From contig NZ_JAJUWT010000010.1 in NCBI RefSeq assembly GCF_021390395.1, positions 124,001 through 188,000 on the forward strand: a DNA stretch of 64,000 bases, in the 5' to 3' direction. The stretch comes from Saccharothrix sp. S26. Its GTDB lineage: Bacteria; Actinomycetota; Actinomycetes; Mycobacteriales; Pseudonocardiaceae. Below the pieces are notes generated by a model, which ran no database searches, was not told the DNA's origin, and was given only the letters and a program-made list of their open reading frames with translations. Shown piece after piece: positions 13,606 through 21,293 of this stretch (positions are counted from its first letter, which is position 1; each line of letters begins with the position of its first letter). Made by a program: the position numbers and the translations under genes.

Positions 13606-14259
13606 GACGCGGGCGACCAGGTGGTCGACGGCCTCCGGCAGGTCGGCGGGCCCCTCGACGGTGATGCCACCGCCGCCCAGCTCCCGCAGCGGCCGGATGT
13701 CGATGTCGTAGCGGTCGCCGACACCCCACACGTGGCGGGCGTCCACGCCGAACCGTTCCAGCAGCACGCGGAACGCGCCGGGGTCGGGCTTCGGCCTGCC
13801 GCCGACGTCGTCCGCGCTCACCACACCGGTGAAGCCCGCGACGCCGACCCCGATCCGGTCGAGGATCGCCGCGGCCGCGCCGGCGGTGTTGTTGGTGAGC
13901 AACGCGATCGGCACCAGGTCGCGCAGCCGCGCCAGCTCCCGCACCACCGAGTCGTCCGGGCGGACGCCGTCGACGATCGACAGGCGCGCCTCGCGGTACT
14001 CGCGCCACTCGTCCGCGGCGAAACCGTGGGCGAGCACGAACGAGGTGGTCGACGTGCGCGACCAGTCCGTCCGCATCCGCTCGCGCAGCTCGGCCACCCT
14101 GCGCGCGGCGTGCTCGGGCGTCTCGCCCCGCAGCTGCACGAACATCGAGCCGATGACGTCGAGGATCGGCCCGGTGTACAGCTCGCGGGGGTAGAGCGTG
14201 CCGTCGAGGTCGAAGACGACCAGCCGGGGCGCCGACCCGTTGTCGATCACTTCCACCAT
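13588..14259 (-). CDS. HAD family hydrolase
   Basis: A 223-residue haloacid-dehalogenase-like phosphatase. Motif I is VVFDLDGTLYP (residues 14-24) with the nucleophile Asp, motif II LLTNN (about 125), and motif III with Lys in GGRPKPDPGAF, followed by GVGDRYDIDI. The cap between motifs I and II is helical. Typical length for the subfamily that dephosphorylates small metabolites; the substrate cannot be told. TATGCT lies 6 nt before the ATG and no ribosome-binding site is seen, so the mRNA is probably leaderless. Confidence 0.88.
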   Translation of the reverse strand: MVEVIDNGSAPRLVVFDLDGTLYPRELYTGPILDVIGSMFVQLRGETPEHAARRVAELRERMRTDWSRTSTTSFVLAHGFAADEWREYREARLSIVDGVRPDDSVVRELARLRDLVPIALLTNNTAGAAAAILDRIGVGVAGFTGVVSADDVGGRPKPDPGAFRVLLERFGVDARHVWGVGDRYDIDIRPLRELGGGGITVEGPADLPEAVDHLVARVSPVRP

Positions 14260-14265
14260 CAGCCG

Positions 14266-14271
14266 AGCATA
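14266..14271 (-). promoter_or_regulatory. Leaderless -10 element TATGCT (HAD gene)
   Basis: TATGCT on the minus strand ends 6 nt before the ATG at 14259, putting the transcription start at or next to the start codon. Confidence 0.5.
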
Positions 14272-14330
14272 GTGAGCCGTTGGGCAACACCGGAGAAACG
14301 CGGTGGCCCCCGACCCGTCGGGCGCGCGCG

Positions 14331-14336
14331 TAGCGT
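14331..14336 (+). promoter_or_regulatory. Leaderless -10 element TAGCGT (DUF427 gene)
   Basis: TAGCGT ends 7 nt before the ATG at 14344, with no ribosome-binding site; it fits the TANNNT consensus. Confidence 0.5.
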
Positions 14337-14343
14337 CGGAGCC

Positions 14344-15096
14344 ATGAGTGCTGCGGAGCGCGGACGGGTGCGGGTGGAGACCGGGACCAAGCGGGTCCGG
14401 GCCTACCTGGCGGGCGAGCTGGTCGTGGACACCACGCGACCGGCGCTGGTGTGGGAGAAGCCGTACTACCCCACGTACTACTTCCCGGCGGAGGACGTGC
14501 GGGCGACCCTCGTGCCGACGGGCGAGGTGCGACGGTCACCCAGTCGGGGCAACGGTGAGCTGTTCGACGTCAAGACCGGCACGGCCACCGCGGCGGGCGC
14601 GGGCCTGCGCTACCCGGACTCGCCGCTGGAGGCGCTGCGCGAACTGGTCCGGCTGGACTGGGACGCGATGGACGAGTGGTTCGAGGAGGACGAGCCGGTC
14701 TACGTGCACCCGCGCGACCCGTACACCCGAATCGACGCGCTGCCCAGCAGCAGGCACGTCCGGGTCGAGGTCGGCGGCGTCGAGGTGGCGAACTCGCACC
14801 GGCCGGTGATCCTGTTCGAGACCGGCCTGCCCGCCCGCTACTACCTGCCGATGACCGACGTGCGGCTGGACCTGCTTCGGCCCACCGAACTGCGCACGAG
14901 CTGCCCGTACAAGGGCACCGCCGAGTACTGGTCGGTGGTGCTCGGCGACGAGGTGCACGAGAACGTCGTGTGGGGCTACCGCACGCCGCTGCCGGAAAGC
15001 GCGCGCGTGGCGGGTCTGGTCGCGTTCTACAACGAGAAGGTCGACACTTACGTCGACGGCGTTCTGGAGGAACGGCCGCGCACCCACCTGGGCTAG
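14344..15096 (+). CDS. DUF427 domain protein (tandem repeat)
   Basis: 250 residues made of two DUF427 modules: about 10-105 (YLAGELVVDTTRPALVWEKP, then YYFPAEDVRATLVP) and about 135-240 (VEVGGVEVANSHRPVILFET, then YYLPMTDVRLDLLRP, CPYKGTAEYWSV). The family is a small beta-rich fold of unknown biochemical role that is very common in actinobacteria. The second copy keeps the conserved CPYKG segment, whereas the first has SPSRGNG instead, so only the second may be functional. Transcribed divergently from the HAD gene. Confidence 0.9.
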   Translation: MSAAERGRVRVETGTKRVRAYLAGELVVDTTRPALVWEKPYYPTYYFPAEDVRATLVPTGEVRRSPSRGNGELFDVKTGTATAAGAGLRYPDSPLEALRELVRLDWDAMDEWFEEDEPVYVHPRDPYTRIDALPSSRHVRVEVGGVEVANSHRPVILFETGLPARYYLPMTDVRLDLLRPTELRTSCPYKGTAEYWSVVLGDEVHENVVWGYRTPLPESARVAGLVAFYNEKVDTYVDGVLEERPRTHLG

Positions 15097-15170
15097 CAGT
15101 GCGTGCTCGCCGGGGCGCCGCCCGGACGGCGGATGGTAGTGCCTGATCAAGACGGGAACGCTAGCCAACC

Positions 15171-15773
15171 ATGGACGTCTTCCCCTCCACCCCGAGGGCA
15201 CACCGGAACCCCGTGGTCGTCGCTCGGAAGATGGCTCTGCTCAAAGCGCCCCACATGGCGAAGCTGACGGAGTTCGCCCAGCGCATCGCCACCGAGCGCA
15301 AGGCCGACGTGCCGCTGTTCGACCCGGCGAGCGGCGGCGTGAAGTCGAAGGTCCTGCTGCTGCTCGAGTCGCCCGGACCCGCGTCGTCGGGCTCGGGCTT
15401 CAACTCGCCGGACAACGACGACCCGACCGCCGCCAACGTGTTCGCCGCGATGGCCGAGGCGGGCCTGTCGCGGCGGGTGAGCCTGAGCTGGAACGTGGTG
15501 CCGTGGCACCTGAACAACCGCGAGCCCTCGCCCGCGGACCTGCGTGCCGCCGTGCCGTACCTGGTGGAGTTGCTGCGGATGCTGACCGAGCTGAAGGCGG
15601 TCGTGGTGCTGGGCAGGCCCGCGGGAACCGGCTGGACGCTGTCCGGCCGCGGCCACAAGCTGAAGGTGTTCAACGCACCCCACCCCTCGCCGCTGCACAT
15701 CAACCGCGACCGGGCCAACCGGTGGCCGCAGCTCGTGGAAGCCTGCCGGGAGGCCGCCAAGGCGGTCGAGTGA
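15171..15773 (+). CDS. Uracil-DNA glycosylase superfamily-like protein
   Basis: A 200-residue protein with the layout of the UDG fold: LLLLESPGPAS (equivalent of the GEAPG motif, about residue 60), WNVVPWHLN (about 110; the usual N-x-x-p/W strand), and a C-terminal HPSPLHINRDRAN (about 180), the expected catalytic or DNA-clamping His loop. VVLGRPAGTGWTL aligns with the pre-motif strand. The motifs deviate from classical families 1-5, so substrate and activity are uncertain. The start is not firm; ATG 15171 has no clear ribosome-binding site and the inner ATG 15231 is possible. Confidence 0.72.
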   Translation: MDVFPSTPRAHRNPVVVARKMALLKAPHMAKLTEFAQRIATERKADVPLFDPASGGVKSKVLLLLESPGPASSGSGFNSPDNDDPTAANVFAAMAEAGLSRRVSLSWNVVPWHLNNREPSPADLRAAVPYLVELLRMLTELKAVVVLGRPAGTGWTLSGRGHKLKVFNAPHPSPLHINRDRANRWPQLVEACREAAKAVE

Positions 15774-15803
15774 GCCAGTCCACCGGGATCCGCCGGTCCG
15801 GCC

Positions 15804-15956
15804 GTGTCGGTCCGGGCGGGCACGCTGCTGGTCGACGGCATCGGTCGCGGCGACCAGTTCGTCGGGACGACGTTGGCGCGGGCGGGCCTGATCGCCTCGC
15901 GGTCGGGGCCCGCCCGGCTGACCGGGCACGGCCGGGAGCTGCTCGCCGCCGCCTGA
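15804..15956 (+). pseudogene. Possible winged-helix fragment
   Basis: A 50-codon frame beginning GTG and ending at a TGA. The end, LARAGLIASRSGPARLTGHG, resembles the second half of the winged helix found at the N-terminus of Mrr-type and related proteins (A-G-L-I then L-T-x-x-G). It has no partner domain and no ribosome-binding site. It is most likely a leftover of a larger gene; it could also be chance. Confidence 0.25.
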
Positions 15957-15985
15957 TCCGTCGTGCGGGCGGCTGCCGGCGTTCC

Positions 15986-15991
15986 TAGGCT
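15986..15991 (+). promoter_or_regulatory. Leaderless -10 element TAGGCT (tspO)
   Basis: TAGGCT ends 6 nt before the ATG at 15998; no ribosome-binding site. Confidence 0.5.
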
Positions 15992-15997
15992 CGACGC

Positions 15998-16471
15998 ATG
16001 GCTCACCTCGCGGTGCGACGACCCCTGGCCGGACTGGCGGTGTTCGCGGCCGCCGTCGCCGCGACGGCGGTCATCGGCTCCCTGTCCGCCGTGTCCTCCG
16101 CGGCCGAGTACGAGCAGCTGCGCACGCCGTCGTGGGCCCCGCCGTCCTGGCTGTTCGGCCCCGTCTGGACGACGCTGTACGCGATGATCGCGGTGTCGGG
16201 CTGGCTGTTCTGGAAGCGGTACGGCGCGCGCCGCGAGCTGGTGCTGTTCGCCGTGCAGCTCGTCCTCAACGCGGCGTGGACGCCGTTGTTCTTCGCCGCC
16301 GGCCGGTACGGGCTCGCCCTGGTGGACATCATCGCGCTGCTGGTGTCGATCATCGCGCTGATCGTGCTGTTCGGCCGCGAGCACCGGCCGGCGGCCCTGC
16401 TCCTCGTGCCCTACCTGGCCTGGGTCTGCTTCGCGACCGCGCTGAACGCGAGCATCGTCAGCCTGAACTGA
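15998..16471 (+). CDS. tspO: TspO/MBR family membrane protein
   Basis: A 157-residue integral membrane protein with five hydrophobic helices. TspO signatures: TPSWAPPSWLFGPVWTTLYA (residues 46-65), with the W-x-P-P-x-x-x-F-x-x-V-W pattern, and LVLNAAWTPLFF in helix 3. The family binds tetrapyrroles such as porphyrins or heme and has been tied to stress responses. The 3' end overlaps the convergent WYL gene by 14 bp. Confidence 0.95.
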   Translation: MAHLAVRRPLAGLAVFAAAVAATAVIGSLSAVSSAAEYEQLRTPSWAPPSWLFGPVWTTLYAMIAVSGWLFWKRYGARRELVLFAVQLVLNAAWTPLFFAAGRYGLALVDIIALLVSIIALIVLFGREHRPAALLLVPYLAWVCFATALNASIVSLN

Positions 16472-17429
16472 TCGCCCGGCCGATCCGGTCGTGCAGGTCG
16501 CGCAGGTGCCGGACCAGCTCGGGCGGCTCGTGCACCTCGAACTCGCAGCCCAACTGCACCAGGTGGAACGCCAAGTACTCCACCGTGTCACCCAGCCCGC
16601 TCACCCGGCAGGTCCGCTCGTCCACCTCCTGCACCGCCGCGCCCGGCAGCCGCGCGCGCACGTCCCGCGCGGGCAGGTGGACCGTCGCCACCACCGGGTA
16701 AGTCGGAGCCCGGCTGAGCATGTGCTCCTTCAAATACGTCGCCGGGTCGTCCGCGGGCAGCGCGCGCGGCGCGAACCGTGCACCGGTGGGGGACAACGCG
16801 GTCATCCGGTCGACGCGGAAGAACCGCCAGTCGTCCCGTCCCGGGTCGAACGCCACCAGGTACCACCGCCGCCCGGACGGCACCAGGTGCAGCGGCTCGA
16901 CGTGCCGCCCGCTGGGCGTGCCGTCCGCCGCCGAGTACCGGAACCGCAGCCGTTCCCGGTTCGCGATGGCCGACGCCAGCACGGTCAGGTGCTCGGGGTC
17001 CACCGTCACCCCGTCCGCGCCCAGCACCACCGGCACGGTCGCCGCGCCCAACGCGCTCACCCGCCGCCGCAGCCGTGCCGGCAACACCTGCTCCAGCTTC
17101 GCCATGGCCCGCACCGACGCCTCCTCGATGCCCGCCACGGTCTGCCGCGCCGCCGTCCGCAACCCGACCGCGATCGCCACGGCCTCCTCGTCGTCGAGCA
17201 GCAACGGCGGCATGGCCGTGCCGGCGACCAGCCGGTAGCCGCCCTCCGCGCCCATCGTCGCCTCGACCGGGTACCCGAGGTCGCGCAGCCGGTCCACGTC
17301 ACGCCGGATCGTGCGCGGGCTGACCCCCAGCCGGCGCGCCAGCTCGCTGCCCGGCCACTCGCGCGGCGACTGGAGCAGCGACAGCAGGGACAGCAGCCGG
17401 CCCGCGGTGTCGGTCACGCCGACCAGCAT
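16458..17429 (-). CDS. HTH/WYL-domain transcriptional regulator (YafY-like)
   Basis: A 323-residue regulator. An N-terminal HTH-11 type winged helix (SELARRLGVSPRTIRRDVDR, about 29-48) is followed by a WYL domain (about 145-230, with LVPSGRRWYLVAFDPGRDDW) and a C-terminal WCX extension. WYL domains sense nucleic-acid or nucleotide ligands in several regulators. It lies beside an ATP-dependent DNA ligase in the same direction with a 25-bp gap, so a DNA-repair link is possible but not shown. ATG 17429 is used; GTG 17417 is an alternative. Confidence 0.92.
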   Translation of the reverse strand: MLVGVTDTAGRLLSLLSLLQSPREWPGSELARRLGVSPRTIRRDVDRLRDLGYPVEATMGAEGGYRLVAGTAMPPLLLDDEEAVAIAVGLRTAARQTVAGIEEASVRAMAKLEQVLPARLRRRVSALGAATVPVVLGADGVTVDPEHLTVLASAIANRERLRFRYSAADGTPSGRHVEPLHLVPSGRRWYLVAFDPGRDDWRFFRVDRMTALSPTGARFAPRALPADDPATYLKEHMLSRAPTYPVVATVHLPARDVRARLPGAAVQEVDERTCRVSGLGDTVEYLAFHLVQLGCEFEVHEPPELVRHLRDLHDRIGRAISSG

Positions 17430-17454
17430 GCCCGATCGGTGGACAGGCCCGGTC

Positions 17455-18507
17455 CTACTCGCCGAACAGCTCCCGCAGCTCCGCCGGCGGGACCTCTTCG
17501 AGCTGGGCGTACGTGCACGACTCGGGCGTGCGGTCGGGCCGGAAGCGGACCAGGCGGCTCGTGTGCCGGAACCGCCGTGCCTGGAGGTGCTCGTAGCGCA
17601 CCTCGGCGACCAGTTCCGGCCGCACCGGCTCCCACGACAGCGTCTTGGTCGGGTTCCACCGGCTCTGCGCGCCCGGCGTGGCCGCGTCCATCCCGGCCCA
17701 CTCCTCCCACGGGTGGCCGACCAGCGCGTCCCGCCGGTACGGGGCCAGCTCGTCCAGCAGCTCGCGGCGACGGGCGGCGGTGAAGCTGCTGGCCACGCCG
17801 ACGTGGTGCAACGCCCCCGCGTCGTCGTACAGCCCGAGCATCAGCGACCCGACGCCCTCGCCGTCCTTGTGCGGCCGGAACCCGGCCACCACGCAGTCGG
17901 CCGTCCGCTCGTGCTTGACCTTCCACATCACCCGCTTGTCCTGCTCGTACGGCAGGTCCGTGCGCTTGGCCACCACGCCGTCGAACCCCGCGCCCTCGAA
18001 CCGGGTGAACCAGTCCTCGGCCTGGTCCGGGTCGTCCGTCGCGGGCGTGAGGTACAGCCCCGGCACGTCCCGCAGCACGCCCTCCAGCAGTCGGCGGCGC
18101 TCGCCGAACGGCGTCGCGGTCAGGTCCCGGTCGTCCAGCGCGAGCAAGTCGAACGCCACGAACCCGGCCGGCGTGTCGACCGCGAGCTTGCGCACCCGCG
18201 AGGCGGCCGGGTGCAGCCGGAGCTGGAGCAGGTCGAAGCTCAGGCCCTCGGGCGTGACGATGACGATCTCGCCGTCCACCACGCACCGCGGCGGCAGCCC
18301 GGCCAGCAGCACCTCGACCACCTCGGGGAAGTACCTGGTCAACGGCCGGTCGTTGCGCGAGCCCAGCTCCAACTCGGCCCCGTCGCGGAACACCACGCAC
18401 CGGAACCCGTCCCACTTCGGCTCGTAGACCAGGCCGGGCTCGCGCGGCACCGAGTGCACGGCCTTGGCGAGCATCGGCCGCACGGGCGGCATCACGGGCA
18501 GGTCCAC
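17455..18507 (-). CDS. ligC: ATP-dependent DNA ligase (LigC type)
   Basis: A 350-residue ATP-dependent ligase. Motif I YEPKWDGFRC carries the Lys that is adenylated (about residue 32); motif III is VAFDLLAL, motif IV FDGVVAK and motif V MWKVKHERTADCVV. A C-terminal OB-fold follows. It has the length and the lack of polymerase and nuclease domains of mycobacterial LigC, which works as a back-up repair ligase (end-joining or base-excision type). GTG 18507 is used because TACGCT stands 7 nt upstream, a leaderless arrangement. Confidence 0.93.
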   Translation of the reverse strand: MDLPVMPPVRPMLAKAVHSVPREPGLVYEPKWDGFRCVVFRDGAELELGSRNDRPLTRYFPEVVEVLLAGLPPRCVVDGEIVIVTPEGLSFDLLQLRLHPAASRVRKLAVDTPAGFVAFDLLALDDRDLTATPFGERRRLLEGVLRDVPGLYLTPATDDPDQAEDWFTRFEGAGFDGVVAKRTDLPYEQDKRVMWKVKHERTADCVVAGFRPHKDGEGVGSLMLGLYDDAGALHHVGVASSFTAARRRELLDELAPYRRDALVGHPWEEWAGMDAATPGAQSRWNPTKTLSWEPVRPELVAEVRYEHLQARRFRHTSRLVRFRPDRTPESCTYAQLEEVPPAELRELFGE

Positions 18508-18514
18508 GTCGCCG

Positions 18515-18520
18515 AGCGTA
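18515..18520 (-). promoter_or_regulatory. Leaderless -10 element TACGCT (ligC)
   Basis: TACGCT on the minus strand ends 7 nt before the GTG at 18507, with no ribosome-binding site. Confidence 0.45.
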
Positions 18521-18623
18521 GATCCGGCGGGGGAATTTCACCGTGGATCGGAATCGAGGGCGGGAACTGTCCGCATTCGGTCGTAGCGTGGTGCCAACAC
18601 CGAAACGGAAGGCAGCATCCACC

Positions 18624-19124
18624 ATGAGCGCCACCACCACCTCCGCCGAGCTCGCCGACCTGCTGTCGACCCTGGCCACGCACCGCGGGTTCCTCCGCTT
18701 CACCGTGCGCGGGCTCAGCGACGAGCAGGCCCGCCAGACGCCCACCGCGAGCGCGCTGTCGCTCGGCGGCCTCATCAAGCACGTCCGCACCGTGGAGGAG
18801 GCATGGATGCGCTTCGCCGTCGGCGGCGCGGAGCTGATGGAGAGCGTGGAGGCCGACTGGGTGAACGGCTTCCGCGTGCTGGAGCACGAGACCCTCGAAG
18901 GGCTGCTGGCCGACTACGAGGAGACGGCCGCGAAGACCGAGCGGCTGCTCGCGGACCTGGACCTCGACACCACCCACCCGCTGCCCGTGGCCCCCTGGTT
19001 CGAGCCGGGCGGGACGCGGTCGGTCCGCCGGGTGGTGCTGCACCTCATCGCCGAGACCGCGCAGCACGCGGGCCACGCGGACATCCTCCGCGAGACCATC
19101 GACGGCCAGAAGACGATGGGCTGA
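18624..19124 (+). CDS. DinB family protein (DUF664)
   Basis: A 166-residue four-helix-bundle protein of the DinB/YfiT superfamily, whose members are metal-dependent thiol-S-transferases or have no known reaction. Candidate metal ligands are the His of LIKHVRTVEEAWM and two His of HLIAETAQHAGHADIL. The ATG at 18624 follows GGAAGG by 12 nt. Divergent from ligC over 116 bp. The gene ends 4 bp before the stop of the convergent DUF985 gene. Confidence 0.88.
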   Translation: MSATTTSAELADLLSTLATHRGFLRFTVRGLSDEQARQTPTASALSLGGLIKHVRTVEEAWMRFAVGGAELMESVEADWVNGFRVLEHETLEGLLADYEETAAKTERLLADLDLDTTHPLPVAPWFEPGGTRSVRRVVLHLIAETAQHAGHADILRETIDGQKTMG

Positions 19125-19128
19125 GGCC

Positions 19129-19593
19129 TCAGCGCCGGCAGAGGCGGCGGACCAGGTCGGCGTGCGAGGGGTAGCGCGGGGCGAGGGTGTCGGCCTCACC
19201 GAACGTGACGACGTCGTCGGTGTAGGGCGGCACCACGACCGTGCCGACCAACGACCAGCCGCCGTCCGGCTCGCTCGCCTGCCACACCCCGGCGGGCACC
19301 ACCACCTGCGGGCGTTGTCCCGCGGCGAGATCGGGGCCGAGCACCGGCGTGGTCACCGTGCCGTCCGGGTGCAGCAGCAGCATCCGCAACGGCGCGCCGA
19401 CGTGGTGGGCGTAGATCTCCACGTGGTCGAGCTTGTGCACGCCGGAGAACTCGCCCTCGCGCAGCAGGTAGTGGATCGCCGAGACCTCGGGTGAGCGCCA
19501 CGACTGGCCGAACCACCCGCCCTCCACCGGCAGCTCGACCAGCCCCAGCTCCGCGATGACCTGTTCGGCCGTCAACGCAGGCACCCCGTTCAC
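19129..19593 (-). CDS. DUF985 cupin-like protein
   Basis: A 154-residue single-domain cupin of the DUF985 family. Key parts: VEGGWFGQSWRSPE, AIHYLLREGEFSGVHKLDHV (start of the barrel with candidate metal ligands His and Glu), WSLVGTVVVPPY, and a C-terminal LVRRLCRR. Function unknown in the family; sugar-phosphate-like ligands have been suggested for cupins of this fold. The GTG start overlaps the GGDEF gene stop by 4 nt, so the two are co-translated. Confidence 0.88.
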   Translation of the reverse strand: MNGVPALTAEQVIAELGLVELPVEGGWFGQSWRSPEVSAIHYLLREGEFSGVHKLDHVEIYAHHVGAPLRMLLLHPDGTVTTPVLGPDLAAGQRPQVVVPAGVWQASEPDGGWSLVGTVVVPPYTDDVVTFGEADTLAPRYPSHADLVRRLCRR

Positions 19594-21113
19594 GACAGCT
19601 CCGCCTCCACCGATCCGTGCACCACGACGATCCCCTTGCCCAGCCGCTTGGCCGTGTACATCGCCGCGTCGGCCGTGCCGATCAGGTCGTCGGCGGTCAA
19701 CGACGGGTCGAACGCCTCGCGGTGCGAGATGCCGACCGACGCGCGGATCACGTGCGAGCCGTGCGCGGTCCGGTGCGGCTCGTGCAACGCGGCCAGCACC
19801 CGCCGCCCGATCTCCTCCGGCGGCTGCGAGTAGCCGTCGACCAGCACGCCGAACTCGTCACCGCCCAGTCGCGCCACCACGTCCTGCGACCGGACGCACG
19901 CCTGCAACCGCGACGCCACGATCCGCAGCACCGCGTCGCCCTCGGCGTGGCCGTAGTTGTCGTTGACGTCCTTGAACCCGTCCACGTCGATGAACAGCAC
20001 CACCACCGGCGACGTGCCGGCCAGCGCCGCGTCCAGCCGTTCCCGGAACAGCACCCGGTTCGCCACCCCGGTCAACGGGTCGTGGTAGGCCTGGTGGCGC
20101 AGCCGTTCCCGGCTGTCGCGCAGCTGCTCCAGCAGCCGCACGTTGTCGATCAGGGTCAGCAGCTGCCGGGCGATCACCAGCAGCACCACGCCGAGCCCGA
20201 CGTAGATCTCCAGCGGGTTGAGCCGCACGCCGGTCGCCGTGCCGACCACGATGAACAGGCCCGTGACCAGCATGGGCAGGTACGGCACCAGCAGGTGCAG
20301 CAGCTCGCCCGCGCGCAGCCTGGTCGCGCCGACCCGTTCCCGCGCGGTGTTGCCGGGTGCGACGGAGCTGAGGAAGAACAACGCCGGGCACACCATGAAC
20401 CCGATGTCCGCGGCGGTCGGGATGGCGGTCGCGCCCTTGCTCACCAGGTACGCGAACACCCAGCCCGACGCCGACTGCGCCAGCCCTGCCAACGCGATGA
20501 ACAGCACCGGGAGCTGCCGCACCGACCGGTGCGTCCACGACGACACCAGCAGCACGACGAGCATCACCAGGTAGGCCGCCGGGTGCGCCACCACGGTCGC
20601 GAAACCGGGGCCGGAAGTGGCCCACGCGCGGACCATCGACTCCAGCAGCGACACCCACGTGAGCACGAACAGCGAGCCGACGACGATCAGGCCGTCCAGC
20701 GCCACCACCAGCTTGCTGCGGTGGCCGGGCAGCTTGCCCGAGCCGCCGTGCGCCAGCACGAGGATCGCGCACAGCGTGAGCACGGGCACGAGCATGAACC
20801 CGATGGGCGCGAGCGTGGACGAGGGCAGCGACACCCCGAGGAACACCTGGCCCCAGATCCACACGGCCAGCCCGACGACCAGGCTCGCCATCGCCGCGAC
20901 CATCCACAGCCGCCAGCGCCGCGCCACGCCCTGCCGCCGCCGTGCGGCCCGCCAGTACGACACCATCGCCGCGGTCGAGGCCAGCAGCTGGGTGAACTTG
21001 TCGATCGCGACCGACGCGGGCCGGTCGAACACCCCGGAAACGACGAGGCAGACGAGGACGACGACCAGGGCGCAGACGGCACCGGAGATGATGCCGAACC
21101 GCCTCAGGGTCAT
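19590..21113 (-). CDS. Membrane diguanylate cyclase (GGDEF domain)
   Basis: A 507-residue inner-membrane signalling protein. The first ~330 residues hold about nine hydrophobic segments without a recognisable sensor family. They are followed by a short helix (VRLLEQLRDSRERLRHQ) and a GGDEF domain (about 345-500): HDPLTGVANR, VVLFIDVDGFKDVND and an intact active-site RLGGDEFGVL. No EAL domain is attached. It should make cyclic di-GMP; the RxxD inhibitory site is not evident at the usual spot before GGDEF. ATG 21113 is preferred to GTG 21161 because a good promoter (21160-21188) would start transcription near 21153. Confidence 0.92.
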   Translation of the reverse strand: MTLRRFGIISGAVCALVVVLVCLVVSGVFDRPASVAIDKFTQLLASTAAMVSYWRAARRRQGVARRWRLWMVAAMASLVVGLAVWIWGQVFLGVSLPSSTLAPIGFMLVPVLTLCAILVLAHGGSGKLPGHRSKLVVALDGLIVVGSLFVLTWVSLLESMVRAWATSGPGFATVVAHPAAYLVMLVVLLVSSWTHRSVRQLPVLFIALAGLAQSASGWVFAYLVSKGATAIPTAADIGFMVCPALFFLSSVAPGNTARERVGATRLRAGELLHLLVPYLPMLVTGLFIVVGTATGVRLNPLEIYVGLGVVLLVIARQLLTLIDNVRLLEQLRDSRERLRHQAYHDPLTGVANRVLFRERLDAALAGTSPVVVLFIDVDGFKDVNDNYGHAEGDAVLRIVASRLQACVRSQDVVARLGGDEFGVLVDGYSQPPEEIGRRVLAALHEPHRTAHGSHVIRASVGISHREAFDPSLTADDLIGTADAAMYTAKRLGKGIVVVHGSVEAELS

Positions 21114-21159
21114 GGCACCCCGCTCATGCCGCCACTGGAGTCGATCAGCTGACCGAGCC

Positions 21160-21188
21160 ACTGTAATGACCCGGTGACGCTGTGTCGA
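21160..21188 (-). promoter_or_regulatory. Promoter of the GGDEF-DUF985 operon
   Basis: Minus-strand -35 TCGACA (21188-21183), a 17-bp spacer, then -10 TACAGT (21165-21160). It fits the main vegetative consensus and predicts a leader of about 40 nt. Confidence 0.55.
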
Positions 21189-21257
21189 TCTGGGGGTGTC
21201 TGTTGGTCACCGTGCGCGTGTCACTGGGACGGCCCGCCCTGATCACCCTCTAAGGTT

Positions 21258-21273
21258 TCGAACTGGTGTTCGC
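21258..21273. promoter_or_regulatory. LexA-type SOS box before ruvC
   Basis: TCGAACTGGTGTTCGC matches the actinobacterial SOS consensus TCGAAC-N4-GTTCGA except for the last base. It sits 20 bp before the ruvC start and just after a possible -10 TAAGGT (21251-21256), so LexA bound here would cover the transcription start. ruvC is a LexA target in mycobacteria (known). Confidence 0.75.
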
Positions 21274-21293
21274 CGGCGATGGAGGGGACCAGC

